64,000 nt of DNA from Mycolicibacterium lutetiense (lineage in GTDB: Bacteria > Actinomycetota > Actinomycetes > Mycobacteriales > Mycobacteriaceae), in NCBI RefSeq assembly GCF_017876775.1, contig NZ_JAGIOP010000001.1:1674001-1738000 (forward strand), written 5' to 3'. The notes beneath the pieces are model-generated. The model was not told the DNA's origin. It searched no databases and saw only the letters and a list, made by a program, of their open reading frames with translations. Below are positions 54,364 through 63,480 of this stretch, piece by piece (positions within the stretch are counted from its first letter, which is position 1; each line of letters starts with the position of its first letter). Both the position numbers and the translations under genes were made by a program.

Positions 54364-55788
54364 GTGCCCCGTCTCCGCATCCTGACAGCGCTCCAACGCA
54401 GCGGTGCCATCCTCGCCGCCGTTCTGTTGGCCGCAGTGCTATCGCCTGTGCCGCACGCCTCGGCCTACAGCCCGTACGTGTTCGACCCAGCGGTAGACAT
54501 CGCCCCGCCTGACGCCCCACCAGGACCTGACCCTCGGTTCCCGATGAAGCAGCAATACGAGTGCGCTACCTCCGGGCAACTGGCCGGATCACAGTTCGAC
54601 TCGGTGCCGATCGACACTGTCTGGGGCGTTCGGGATCTGCACGGCTTGTCCACCGGGAAAGGCCAGACAGTCGCGGTCGTCGATTCCGGGGTCAATCGAA
54701 ACGATCGGCTGCCGCGTCTGCTCGGTGGCGGTGACTACATCATGGGCACGGATGGGCTGCTTGACTGCGACCATCACGGCACCCTGGTCGCCGGGATCAT
54801 CGCGGCACAGCCGAAGCCCGGCGACGGCTTCGTTGGAATTGCCCCCGATGCCGCGATCATTTCGATCCGCCAGACATCCGACCGCTACAGCATCGATACC
54901 ACCAAACAACCGGGCAATGCCCGCGACGCACAGGCCGCGTCCAACCTCACCACGATGGCCCGCGCGATTGTGCGGGCGGCATCATTGAACGCCACGGTCA
55001 TCAACATTTCGGCCACAGCATGTGTGCCTGTATCGGCGCCGGTGGATCTGAAGGAGTTGGCCGGCGCTCTCTATTTCGCAGCGGTGGTGAAGAACGTAGT
55101 GGTGGTGACCGCGGCCGGAAACCTCGGCAACGACTGCGCCCCGAACCCAGGCCCCGACCCGGCCACCCCGTCCGACGAACGCGGCTGGGGCGCGGTGAGC
55201 GCTTTGTCGCTGCCCTCGCTGTTCGACCAGTTCGTGCTCAGTGTCGGCGGCACATCACTATTCGGCGACCCGTACGTCAAGTCGATGCCGGGACCGTGGG
55301 TGGGTGTGGCCGCCCCGGCGATCAACGTCGTCAGCCTCGACCCGGCCAAGATCACCGGTGAGCTGATCAACGCGCAGACAACCAAAGCCGGCGACGAGCC
55401 GATCGCCGGAACCAGTTTCGCTTCTGCAAACGTTGCTGGCCTGGCAGCCCTGATCCGGCAGCGCTGGCCGAACCTGAGTGCCCACCAAGTGATCGAGAGG
55501 ATCAAGCGCACCGCCCACAGCCCATCGAGCGCATTGTCCTCACTGGTCGGCGCCGGGGTGGTGGATCCCAAAGCCGCGCTGACCGCCCCAATCGACGACT
55601 CGATCCCGATGCTGCCCGACGGTGTTCCCGCGGTCGCAGCGGTTCCTGGGGCTCCGCCACCCCCGCCGGACACTCTTGGCCGCACGGTCGCCCTGATCAC
55701 GTTGGCCGTGCTCGGGTCCGCGGTGTTTATCGCCATGGTGGTGACCCTGGCCCGAGGAGGGCGCGGACGCAAGGAACAACAGCCATGA
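54364..55788 (+). CDS. mycP: MycP, mycosin serine protease
   Basis: A 474-aa subtilisin-like protease anchored in the membrane. It has a signal peptide (ILAAVLLAAVLSPVPHASA), catalytic Asp107 in VAVVDSGVNRND, His138 in DCDHHGTLVAGI, Ser351 in AGTSFASANVAGLA, a Pro-rich linker and a C-terminal helix (VALITLAVLGSAVFIAMVV) with a basic tail. All three catalytic residues are present, so it should be active. Mycosins are essential partners of ESX membrane complexes. The start is GTG 54364. Confidence 0.94.
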   Translation: MPRLRILTALQRSGAILAAVLLAAVLSPVPHASAYSPYVFDPAVDIAPPDAPPGPDPRFPMKQQYECATSGQLAGSQFDSVPIDTVWGVRDLHGLSTGKGQTVAVVDSGVNRNDRLPRLLGGGDYIMGTDGLLDCDHHGTLVAGIIAAQPKPGDGFVGIAPDAAIISIRQTSDRYSIDTTKQPGNARDAQAASNLTTMARAIVRAASLNATVINISATACVPVSAPVDLKELAGALYFAAVVKNVVVVTAAGNLGNDCAPNPGPDPATPSDERGWGAVSALSLPSLFDQFVLSVGGTSLFGDPYVKSMPGPWVGVAAPAINVVSLDPAKITGELINAQTTKAGDEPIAGTSFASANVAGLAALIRQRWPNLSAHQVIERIKRTAHSPSSALSSLVGAGVVDPKAALTAPIDDSIPMLPDGVPAVAAVPGAPPPPPDTLGRTVALITLAVLGSAVFIAMVVTLARGGRGRKEQQP

Positions 55789-55855
55789 CCACTCAGCGGT
55801 GGTGTCCGGTTTCCGGTGTCCGTTGCCGCGCAGTCAAAATCGAGGAGGACAACTG

Positions 55856-58117
55856 ATGGCCCGCCGTGCGCGCACAACGACCGGGGACAACAACGCCACT
55901 GAATCGGCTCCGCCGCGGCTCGCGGTTCCGGATCGCAAACTGCTGTCGCTGACCCCCAGCACCGGCCTGGCCGCCTCGGCGCTGGCCACCACCGCCGTAC
56001 TGGGGATGTCCCCGTACGGGCCGGCCGCCGCAGTTGGTTCGGCCGCCGCGATCGCGGCTGTCTTCGGAGCGCAGGTGGGGGGACGCACACTGGGACAATG
56101 GGTGGCGTTGCGTCGCGGCAGCCGTGACCTCCCGGAGCAGGCGGCAGCGTTCTCACGCGAAGGAATAGGCGTGATCTTCGACGGGAACACCGTCTCGACC
56201 CTGGTCCAGATCACGCCGAGGCCGTGGCAGTTGACCAGTATCACTGCAACGGGCTCCTGCCAGTCTCCGGTGATCTCAGCAGATGTCCTGCGCCGTCAAT
56301 TGCGCCAGTACGACATCGGAGTCAACCGCTTGACCGCAATCTGCGCCGGGTACAAATTCGCCGCCCGCGACGTCGCCGCCGGCGTCCTAGACACCCTCAT
56401 CGGACCAGTGTCGGTCCCCCTCGGCGGGATGACAGTGATTGAGGTGTCGCTGCGCCTGGAAGCCGACATGCTCGGTCCTGCTTATCGCCGCGCACAGCGT
56501 GATTCACTCCCACACGGCCTGTGCCAGGCACTGACGATCGCGGCGACCCGGGTCTGCCATGCACTGGCCGAGCAAGGCTTCGGTGGCCGAATCATGGATG
56601 TCAACTCGATCCGGGCATTCCAGTCCGATGTCCTCGCACAGGTGGGCCGTCCACTGGCCAGCCCCGGGTGGCGAAGCTGTGGCCCCCGTTCCGGTGTGCA
56701 CACCCGCACCTACGTTCCAGCGCGAGGGCACTGGAACGCCGAGTCGGCCGGCGGCTGGCACCACCTGCAGTCCCACCGGCAATACACCACGCTGACACTG
56801 ACCCCGCAGGGCGATAATCAGGCGCTGGCCCAGCCTCTGATCACGTACCTGGTGCGCGGCGAGGACGGCCTGGCCAAAGCTTCCGGATACGGCCTGCGCG
56901 CCGCTGTCGGACAGCAGGCCGCGGGCCTGGTTCAGGCGTTGCCGGTGACTAGGCAGCTTCCGCTGCGGTCTCCAGGTGCCCTCATCGACGACGATCATCA
57001 CCTCGGATTCGGTATCCCGGCCGGGGGAGCAGGTGTGTTTGTGGGTACGCGCGAGGACAAGACGCGCGTCTTCGTGGCAGTTTCTCCGACCGCCGAGCCG
57101 TTGTGGCTGTCGGGTCCGGTCCTGTTCGCGATGCAGATGGTGGCGCGGCTGTCGACGCAGGACCAGACCATCGCAGTGATGATCGACGATCCGCGCTGGC
57201 ACCGGTTAGTTGCGCATCGCGACTGCCCGACACTGACTGTGGGGTCACTGGATTCGGCCCCCGCCGACGTTGTGGTGTGCACGCCCGCATGGTGGGAGCG
57301 CCACCGCGAACGGTGCGCCGGCAAGGCAGTTCTGCTGGTCACCGAAGACGTCCCCGGACGGGGGGCCTCCAACAGTCTCACCGTAACGACAACGGCCAGC
57401 GGACATTCGGAGATCGCGGTAGCAGTCGATGAGCAGACCACGACCGTGCGCTGGGAACTGACACCGATGGAGCGCCGGACGCTGCTCGGGGACGTCGACA
57501 CCGAGGGATCTGCTGCACCACGCGAAGGTTCGGATCTGCGCCTTCCACAGGTCGTGGATCTGCCGACGGCCACCGCGGCGATCCGCCCCAAGCGCCGGCC
57601 AGCTGCCGCTGTGCCGGCGGTCGAGACCGTGAGACAGGCCGCGGTTCCAGCGACCCCGGCTGCAGTCCCGGTGACGCGACCGGACCCTCCCGTCTCCAAG
57701 CGGCGCGCGACTCCAACGACGCTGTCCGTGCGGGACGTGACAGAGCTGCCTCCGGTGGTGTCCGCGCCACCTGCTGCCGCCCGGTCACCGCGACGTACCG
57801 CGGCGCCGACGCCGACGAGAGCGCCTGCGCCGCGAGTCGACACCGCCCCGGTCGCGGCTTCGCCCCCGCTGACCCCGCCGCCGGCGGTGCGAGCAGACAC
57901 GCCCGCCCAGGACGCCAAGACCCCGCCCCGTCGTCGCGACCGCACTCCGCTGCGGCCCGCCCCGGCAGGGTCACCTCCACTGGCACCGGTGGATCCGCCC
58001 CCGAACCGGTCCCGGGACCGCCAGCCGAGCCCGCCACCTTCGCCAGCTCTTCCGCAGAAACCGCCGGCGCGCCGGGGAAAGCACCGTCACGGATCGGATG
58101 AGGAGGGCAAGCCGTGA
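55856..58117 (+). CDS. eccE: EccE, type VII secretion membrane protein with long tail
   Basis: A 753-aa protein. After about 35 residues come two closely spaced hydrophobic segments (GLAASALATTAVLGMSPYG and AAAVGSAAAIAAVFGA) and then the EccE domain to about residue 560. A Pro/Arg/Ala-rich, probably disordered tail of about 190 residues follows; most EccE proteins lack this. ATG 55856 has GAGGAGG upstream. Its position after mycP is canonical. Similarity of the core was judged from architecture and order. Confidence 0.8.
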   Translation: MARRARTTTGDNNATESAPPRLAVPDRKLLSLTPSTGLAASALATTAVLGMSPYGPAAAVGSAAAIAAVFGAQVGGRTLGQWVALRRGSRDLPEQAAAFSREGIGVIFDGNTVSTLVQITPRPWQLTSITATGSCQSPVISADVLRRQLRQYDIGVNRLTAICAGYKFAARDVAAGVLDTLIGPVSVPLGGMTVIEVSLRLEADMLGPAYRRAQRDSLPHGLCQALTIAATRVCHALAEQGFGGRIMDVNSIRAFQSDVLAQVGRPLASPGWRSCGPRSGVHTRTYVPARGHWNAESAGGWHHLQSHRQYTTLTLTPQGDNQALAQPLITYLVRGEDGLAKASGYGLRAAVGQQAAGLVQALPVTRQLPLRSPGALIDDDHHLGFGIPAGGAGVFVGTREDKTRVFVAVSPTAEPLWLSGPVLFAMQMVARLSTQDQTIAVMIDDPRWHRLVAHRDCPTLTVGSLDSAPADVVVCTPAWWERHRERCAGKAVLLVTEDVPGRGASNSLTVTTTASGHSEIAVAVDEQTTTVRWELTPMERRTLLGDVDTEGSAAPREGSDLRLPQVVDLPTATAAIRPKRRPAAAVPAVETVRQAAVPATPAAVPVTRPDPPVSKRRATPTTLSVRDVTELPPVVSAPPAAARSPRRTAAPTPTRAPAPRVDTAPVAASPPLTPPPAVRADTPAQDAKTPPRRRDRTPLRPAPAGSPPLAPVDPPPNRSRDRQPSPPPSPALPQKPPARRGKHRHGSDEEGKP

Positions 58118-58154
58118 CCAGCTATAGCGACGATCTGTTAGGTGCGTCGCAGCC

Positions 58155-59951
58155 GTGAAGCCCGGTGGCAGTCGCGACACCAGCGGGTTCGCTCGAGCCT
58201 CCTACCATTCCCAGGCGTTGTGCTTGTCCGCACTGGGAATTGCTGGGCTGCTGGCTCCGATCGCCGTGTGGGGCTATCCCTCGCCGGTACGCACCGCTGT
58301 GGGGTGGGGCGGCGCAGCAGTCGGAGCGTGGATTCTGGCCGCGGCGCGCCGCCAGTGGCGGATGCAGGACGGTGGCTACCGCCGTGAGGTGCCGTTGGGC
58401 GTGAGCGAGGCCGCACACGTCTCAGGCAGCGCAGTTCCAGAGCTCCCGCCGACCCTGTATGAGCACGGGAAGCTGCACCCTGAGGTGCGCCGCATCCTTG
58501 ATATCGCCGCCTCCCAGTTCCGCGACAGGCTGGTGCTCGACCCGGCCCAAGTCGAATTCGAAGAAGACGGCAGAGGTGGAAGGAAGCTTGTTCTGTGGGG
58601 ATTCCATTGTGTGGATTCAGGTTTCCTCACTACCGCTGGCATCCAGGACAGATTGCAGTCGACATTTCGCAAAGGACTCGGCGGGGTTTGGGCGTTCGAG
58701 TGGGATGAGACTGGTGACCGCTTTCTGGCGAGTCGCAAGTCGCGGATCGAGAGGCTGGTGTTTCCCCCGGACTGGCCTGTCGTTACCGACGCCGCTGCGG
58801 CCAAGCGGCTCTACATCGGCTGGGAGTTCAAAGTCGGCAAGTCGGCTCGGGGTGTGGAAGGTGTGTGCCCGCAGAAAATGCCGCACCTCATGTGCATCGG
58901 TGAGTCGGGCTCTGGAAAGTCGGTGAGTGTGCGCAGCTTGCTTGAGCAGTTCCGCGCCGCTGGATGGCAGTTGATTCTCGCCGATGGCAAAGGGCCGGAC
59001 TACGCCGGATACTTCGCTCCGCACCCAGAGGACAACAATCTTCCCGTTCCGGGCACAGTCGCGGTCGGGATCGGTGCCTCCCCGCGCGGTATGAGCTATG
59101 TCGGCGCGATCGTTCTGGCATATCTGATTCTGCAGGAGCGGCAGAACGGTTCCATGGAAGCCAAGATCACTGATCCGGAAGGGTGGAACAACTTTGCGCC
59201 GGTGCTGCTGGTGATGGACGAGATCAAAGGCATGCGCGAGAAGTGGAAGAGCGCCTTGCCGGGCAAGGACTTCGAGGCCATCGAATCGATGGTGACCGAG
59301 ATTCTCTCCCTGGGCCGCGAACTGCGGGTGCACGTCCTGCTGGTATCCCAAGACGCCCGTGCCGTGTCGATCCCGAACACCTGGAAGTCGAACGTACCCA
59401 TGAGTATCTGCTTGGGCCGGCCCAAAGAACTGACGCTGAAGTATGGGTTCCCCGAGTCGGTGCAGCCCAAGGTTCGATTGATCACTGACGCGATGGACCC
59501 GAAGATTAAGGGCCGCTGCGTGATTGCCTCCGTCGACGAGAAGACCGGTGCTTCCGACGCCACTGAGTACCAAGGTTACCTCGGATATTCCCCAGGCGAG
59601 TCGTGGGATAACGCGAACCTGCCGCCACAGGTCAAAGATCATTGGCCGTCGTTCAAACAGAATGTGTCGGACAAGGTTCCGCGGATGTACACGCGGCAGT
59701 GGTTCAAGATCGAGGAGAAATCCGAGGCGCAGCTCACCGCCGAGGAGAAGAGCGGCGACCGCGGCTACATCGACTTCGAAATGTTCACCGTCGATGAACT
59801 CAAGAAGATGCACCGTGTGGCCTTGGACAAACGAGGATCTGACGGCCGCATCATCCCTGATCCCGCCGTGACCAAGTTTGACCCGGCCAGCCCGCACTAC
59901 GTGTGCAGACCACCTCGCGATGACGCGAACCGAGTAGTCGCCGAGCTTTGA
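58155..59951 (+). CDS. FtsK/HerA-type ATPase with two N-terminal helices (TcpA-like)
   Basis: A 598-aa protein. Two hydrophobic helices (residues about 22-60: LSALGIAGLLAPIAVWG and GWGGAAVGAWILAAA) precede one FtsK-type motor. Walker A is CIGESGSGKSVSVRSLL at about 249-256, Walker B VLLVMDEIKGMREKW near 355, and a late arginine motif follows. One ATPase domain and this topology match TcpA/TraB conjugation coupling ATPases. EccC also has two helices but three or four ATPase domains. It follows eccE, with a 14-codon frame (58,114-58,158) bridging the gap. It may serve DNA transfer, secretion, or both. Confidence 0.85.
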   Translation: MKPGGSRDTSGFARASYHSQALCLSALGIAGLLAPIAVWGYPSPVRTAVGWGGAAVGAWILAAARRQWRMQDGGYRREVPLGVSEAAHVSGSAVPELPPTLYEHGKLHPEVRRILDIAASQFRDRLVLDPAQVEFEEDGRGGRKLVLWGFHCVDSGFLTTAGIQDRLQSTFRKGLGGVWAFEWDETGDRFLASRKSRIERLVFPPDWPVVTDAAAAKRLYIGWEFKVGKSARGVEGVCPQKMPHLMCIGESGSGKSVSVRSLLEQFRAAGWQLILADGKGPDYAGYFAPHPEDNNLPVPGTVAVGIGASPRGMSYVGAIVLAYLILQERQNGSMEAKITDPEGWNNFAPVLLVMDEIKGMREKWKSALPGKDFEAIESMVTEILSLGRELRVHVLLVSQDARAVSIPNTWKSNVPMSICLGRPKELTLKYGFPESVQPKVRLITDAMDPKIKGRCVIASVDEKTGASDATEYQGYLGYSPGESWDNANLPPQVKDHWPSFKQNVSDKVPRMYTRQWFKIEEKSEAQLTAEEKSGDRGYIDFEMFTVDELKKMHRVALDKRGSDGRIIPDPAVTKFDPASPHYVCRPPRDDANRVVAEL

Positions 59952-60147
59952 GAGGGAAGGCTTTGCGGCTACGCCCGAGCAATGCTGGAGCAAGGCGTTT
60001 GTCCCAGTCGCGAAGCACTGGCCGGCGCTGACCTTCCACTTGTTTCGACCGGTGACCTCCATCATTACTTTGTGTCTGCCGCAGGGCATTTCAGATCCTC
60101 ACTGCATCGCTGCAGCCTGCGCCGCGCACAGTCCGAATCGCGTCTGC

Positions 60148-60384
60148 TTACACCGCGCTGTCACGTCCTCCCGACCGCGCCCCGGACAGCTCCCGGTCGA
60201 CAGCTTCCTGCAATTCGTCGCGTGTGTAGGGTCCATCGCCGATATGAACCACGACGCGGTAGCCGCAAGCGGCATAGGAACGTGCTGGTTCATGGTCATC
60301 GACGTAGTCGTAGGGCTGCCCGTCTGCTCCATACACAGTGGCAACTGGGTAGTCCGGATGAATGTCGTTGGGATATCTCTTCAT
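60148..60384 (-). CDS. 78-aa protein of unknown function
   Basis: ATG 60384 opens MKRYPNDIHPDYPVATVYGA, then YDYVDDHEPARSYAACGYRV and DGPYTRDELQEAVDRELS. The alternating Tyr/Asp beta pattern and terminal helix look genuine. It is the only minus-strand gene in the right-hand plus-strand region. No family recognised. Confidence 0.6.
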   Translation of the reverse strand: MKRYPNDIHPDYPVATVYGADGQPYDYVDDHEPARSYAACGYRVVVHIGDGPYTRDELQEAVDRELSGARSGGRDSAV

Positions 60385-60691
60385 TAGATCTCACGCCTCT
60401 GTGTCGTCACTTCGGATGTCCACGTCCGGGGCCGCCCTGAACGTGTTCGCAGCCTGGCACCGCTGAGGCCGCGTTCGTGTACGTGGCGCGGCCGCCGTGA
60501 CCGAGGAAGTTAGATTTGCTGCGGTTGGGTGGGACTGGCGCCTTCAACTGGACTTCACGACGACCCTTGTCACGTCCTCCTAAGACTGCCGCCCCGCGTG
60601 CTTCGTGATTCGATAGGCAGAACCCTGCGGCTGCAAAACCTCACCGCGCCGCGCACATGCGATGCCGCCGCCCGGCGAGATGCTGCCGGAC
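60385..60691. other. Gene-free stretch upstream of the right-end small genes
   Basis: About 300 bp with no convincing gene. It contains TGTCACGTCCTCC at 60568-60580, a 13-mer also present at 33879-33891 and 60159-60171. A promoter for the downstream genes is expected here but no clear -35/-10 pair was identified. Confidence 0.35.
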
Positions 60692-60841
60692 ATGAGCGAA
60701 TTTCCGACTAACTCTTTGGCCGGATCCTGTGGCGACTGTGGACGGCCATTCGAGCTCGACTCGCGTGGAGTGAGCTTCCACATCAACGAAGACGGCAGCT
60801 GCGATTTCGGGTCAGACCGCGACCACGTCGCCTACGGCTGA
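60692..60841 (+). CDS. 49-aa protein with a CxxC motif
   Basis: ATG 60692 encodes MSEFPTNSLAGSCGDCGRPF, then ELDSRGVSFHINEDGSCDFG and a His-containing tail. CxxC plus a later Cys and His suggest a small zinc ribbon. The ribosome-binding site is weak. It opens the plus-strand small-gene run. Confidence 0.55.
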   Translation: MSEFPTNSLAGSCGDCGRPFELDSRGVSFHINEDGSCDFGSDRDHVAYG

Positions 60842-60964
60842 TTACCCGCGCCCTGGACGAGAAACAGCGACGGCGAAGGGCAACCTGTGCGCCGCCCCTT
60901 CGCAGCGCCGCGACTTGCGGACTTAGCGCGATTCGGCACCACACTGACAGGGAAAGGACGACCG

Positions 60965-61294
60965 ATGAGCAAGTTTGCGTGCCCCCGAGACGAAGTGCTC
61001 TACCAGCTCACCCTTGACGGAACGGGGGAGTCGTTCGGTGACGTCACTACTTGGGGGCTGCACTACACCGGGTTAGGCGAGCTGACCCGTCAGGAGCTGA
61101 ACAGCCAGCACAGTGACCTGCTGGCCGAGGCTGGGGCGTCCGTCTCGGACTTCCCGGAGAACTGCTACTGGATGGTGGCCGAGGACGGCCAGGGGTTCGT
61201 CAGCACCTACGCCTACTCGGACGAGGCCCAGTACCGATCCGCGCTCGATGACGCCGAGAGCCGCTGGTCCGTATTCAACGACGGAGCCGCCTGA
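60965..61294 (+). CDS. Small protein of unknown function
   Basis: A 109-aa protein from ATG 60965 (GGAAAGGA upstream), starting MSKFACPRDEVLYQLTLDGT. It contains FPENCYWMVAEDGQGFVSTY and is aromatic and acidic. The fold is probably alpha/beta. No family recognised. Confidence 0.65.
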   Translation: MSKFACPRDEVLYQLTLDGTGESFGDVTTWGLHYTGLGELTRQELNSQHSDLLAEAGASVSDFPENCYWMVAEDGQGFVSTYAYSDEAQYRSALDDAESRWSVFNDGAA

Positions 61295-61399
61295 ACCTGG
61301 CACCGCACGCCGACGCGCGGCGTGCCGCCGCGTCTCATTCTCCAGCCCAGCTACATGGCTGGTGTGCTGCCAGCGACCGCTACGAGAGGACCCCCGTAC

Positions 61400-61780
61400 A
61401 TGAGCCTGACCCGGGAGCAGCTGCACGACCGCATAGACGACTTACACCTGGACGAACTCGACCTGATCATCACCCGTGACGGCGACGGATTCGCGGTCAC
61501 GGAGAGCCGCGGTTGCAGGTCGTACGTCTCCGACATCGGATCGTCCTACGAGGTGCCCGACGCCGCCGACGAGCACGGCCGGCACGCGTTCACCGCTGGC
61601 CCATGGACCGCCTACCAGTACCACAGCTCGTACACGGCACCCAACCGCGGGAACTATGCGCGTGAGATCGAAGACCTGGTCAACGGCGATGCGTCAAAAG
61701 TGGTCGTCGGTGTCACCGCGGTCTTCGAGGAGGAGTCCGACGCCGGTACGTGGGTGTTCGGCATCCGGACAGTGGAGTAG
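61400..61780 (+). CDS. Small protein of unknown function
   Basis: A 126-aa protein from ATG 61400, with GAGAGGA nine bases upstream. It starts MSLTREQLHDRIDDLHLDEL and includes FAVTESRGCRSYVSDIGSSY and VVVGVTAVFEEESDAGTW. Mixed alpha/beta. It is followed four bases later by the next gene. No family recognised. Confidence 0.65.
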   Translation: MSLTREQLHDRIDDLHLDELDLIITRDGDGFAVTESRGCRSYVSDIGSSYEVPDAADEHGRHAFTAGPWTAYQYHSSYTAPNRGNYAREIEDLVNGDASKVVVGVTAVFEEESDAGTWVFGIRTVE

Positions 61781-61783
61781 GAC

Positions 61784-61996
61784 ATGCACCCGATATCCGC
61801 AGGTGAACGGGTCGAATTCAGGCTCTGGCCGAACGACCAGCCCTACATAGGAACCGTGGCCGAGGTTCGAGAGGCGGTTCCGCAAGCCGATCCCCGAATC
61901 CGGCGCGTAGACAACGAGGCACATGCCCTTGTCGACGTTGACACCGGAGGACAGGCGGCCGTCGCGCTGTCTGAACTGCGAAAGATAGAGGGCTGA
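61784..61996 (+). CDS. 70-aa beta-rich protein
   Basis: ATG 61784 encodes MHPISAGERVEFRLWPNDQP, then EAHALVDVDTGGQAAVALSE. The pattern resembles a small SH3-like or cold-shock-like barrel, but I cannot assign a family. It lies three bases after the previous stop and three before the next start. Confidence 0.62.
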   Translation: MHPISAGERVEFRLWPNDQPYIGTVAEVREAVPQADPRIRRVDNEAHALVDVDTGGQAAVALSELRKIEG

Positions 61997-61999
61997 CCT

Positions 62000-62248
62000 A
62001 TGGCCGGATTCGATGCCTGGATCGACACGTTCGTCGAGGAGAAGGGGGTCGATCTCGAGCACCGCTTCGACGTGGACGGACCGCAGTGGGGTTGGAACTC
62101 GATCCCGCTCTCCGTGGTCATCGACACGGCGAAGAACACCAGTCCCGCTGAGCAGGAGCAGATCAAGAAGCAGCTGGTCGAGATCGACTTCAAGAACGGC
62201 GACGCGATGCACTTCTTTGAGTTCCTCGCGCAACAACTGGCCCGCTGA
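62000..62248 (+). CDS. 82-aa protein of unknown function
   Basis: ATG 62000 encodes MAGFDAWIDTFVEEKGVDLE, then LSVVIDTAKNTSPAEQEQIK and DAMHFFEFLAQQLAR. It is mostly helical and acidic, with no membrane segment. It closes the first coupled cluster before the RNase HI gene. No family recognised. Confidence 0.65.
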   Translation: MAGFDAWIDTFVEEKGVDLEHRFDVDGPQWGWNSIPLSVVIDTAKNTSPAEQEQIKKQLVEIDFKNGDAMHFFEFLAQQLAR

Positions 62249-62369
62249 TGGCCGGCCAGTTTCCGCGTGGTGGCACCTGACCGCACTGTGCACCGCAGCC
62301 TCTGCGGAGCCGATCGGCGTGTCCTGCATCTGAGGCTGTGCTTTTGAGATCCCGTGAAACGGTTGACCA

Positions 62370-62882
62370 ATGGCTGTCCCTGAGACCATCACCATCTACA
62401 CCGACGGCGCCTGTCATGGGAATCCGGGGCCGGGCGGTTGGGGTGTAGTGCTGCGTTTCGGTGAACACGAGAAGCACCTCTACGGCGGAGAGAAGGCGAC
62501 CACCAACAACCGCATGGAGTTGTTGGCCGCAATCGTGGCGCTTGAAGCGATCACCGCGGCGCGTCCCATACAGCTGTGGACCGACAGCCAATACGTGCGC
62601 CAGGGCATCACAAGCTGGATCTCCGGATGGAAGCGCAAGGGGTGGAAGACATCTACAGGCCAGCCGGTGAAGAACGCAGATCTCTGGCGACGCTTGGATA
62701 CCGTCGCCGCGCAGCACACGGTGGACTGGCGTTGGGTGAAGGGCCACGCAGGGCACGAAGGCAATGAACTCGCCGATCAGCTCGCCACACGGGGTGCGAA
62801 AGAGTTCGGAGGTTCGACAAGGGCCGCGGGAATACCTAACCAGGGGAGCGGACGGCAACGACATCGGAGGTGGTCACGATGA
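62370..62882 (+). CDS. rnhA: Ribonuclease HI
   Basis: A 170-aa RNase HI that degrades the RNA strand of RNA-DNA hybrids. All four catalytic acids are visible: Asp in [18 protein letters not shown], Glu in [16 protein letters not shown], Asp in [11 protein letters not shown] and Asp in [15 protein letters not shown]. The basic protrusion [13 protein letters not shown] and the His loop [10 protein letters not shown] are present. A C-terminal extension of about 20 residues follows. It is an element-borne copy, plausibly for replication or transfer; its stop overlaps the next ATG. Confidence 0.93.
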   Translation: MAVPETITIYTDGACHGNPGPGGWGVVLRFGEHEKHLYGGEKATTNNRMELLAAIVALEAITAARPIQLWTDSQYVRQGITSWISGWKRKGWKTSTGQPVKNADLWRRLDTVAAQHTVDWRWVKGHAGHEGNELADQLATRGAKEFGGSTRAAGIPNQGSGRQRHRRWSR

Positions 62883-63238
62883 CGGCGCACACGCGGGGCG
62901 CCGGAGGTGGCCCGATGAGCCAATCAGAGTGCCGGTTTGCCCGCAAGCGCCGGTATTCGACCCGAGACCTGGCCGTGATGGGCGCTGACGAGGTCAAGGC
63001 CGCGGTCGAGGCCAGCGGTCGTCGATTCGACTCGCTGTACCCGTACCGTTGCCCTGACGGTCCGCACTGGCATCTGTCTCACTATGAGCAAGCCCTGGGA
63101 ATGTGTCCCGTCTGCGAGGAGTGGCATCCTGCCTGGTGCGGGTCTCAGCCGGACAAGCGGTGGATAATTTCCGGGCACGTGGTTGACGAACAGCCGTGCC
63201 CCGGTGAGGGACAGCTGACGGCGGCGCTGTCCCGATGA
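62879..63238 (+). CDS. Small Cys/His-rich protein
   Basis: A 119-aa protein with ATG 62879 overlapping the RNase HI stop. A second ATG ([14 protein letters not shown]) is 36 bp in. It contains [20 protein letters not shown] and [15 protein letters not shown], with CxxC and further Cys and His, likely a zinc-binding module. It could bind nucleic acid. No family recognised. Confidence 0.65.
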   Translation: MTAHTRGAGGGPMSQSECRFARKRRYSTRDLAVMGADEVKAAVEASGRRFDSLYPYRCPDGPHWHLSHYEQALGMCPVCEEWHPAWCGSQPDKRWIISGHVVDEQPCPGEGQLTAALSR

Positions 63239-63480
63239 GTATGTACGTCGACATCGCCGTGAACAGTGAACTGATCGCCGGTGTGGCCATCACCCGCACC
63301 ACCAGCGGTGGTGAGCAGCCCGACTCGACCAACACCTACCGGTGGACGTATGCCCGCAACGGCGACACGGCCGTCGGGTTCGTCGAACACCGGTACGGGA
63401 ACGGCGCTATCGCACTGGCGCACAAGGTTCTCGGTGAGATCGCCGAACGCCACCGGATCGCCCAGGAGACCAACCCATGA
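63235..63480 (+). CDS. 81-aa protein of unknown function
   Basis: ATG 63235 overlaps the previous stop and encodes [20 protein letters not shown], then YRWTYARNGDTAVGFVEHRY and a C-terminal helix (ALAHKVLGEIAERH). The first half is beta-rich. Its stop overlaps the next ATG. No family recognised. Confidence 0.65.
   Translation: MSMYVDIAVNSELIAGVAITRTTSGGEQPDSTNTYRWTYARNGDTAVGFVEHRYGNGAIALAHKVLGEIAERHRIAQETNP

Noticed and set aside
58155..59951. Considered as EccC
   Set aside because: Only one Walker A/B pair is present, whereas EccC has several ATPase domains. A TcpA/FtsK-like ATPase fits better.
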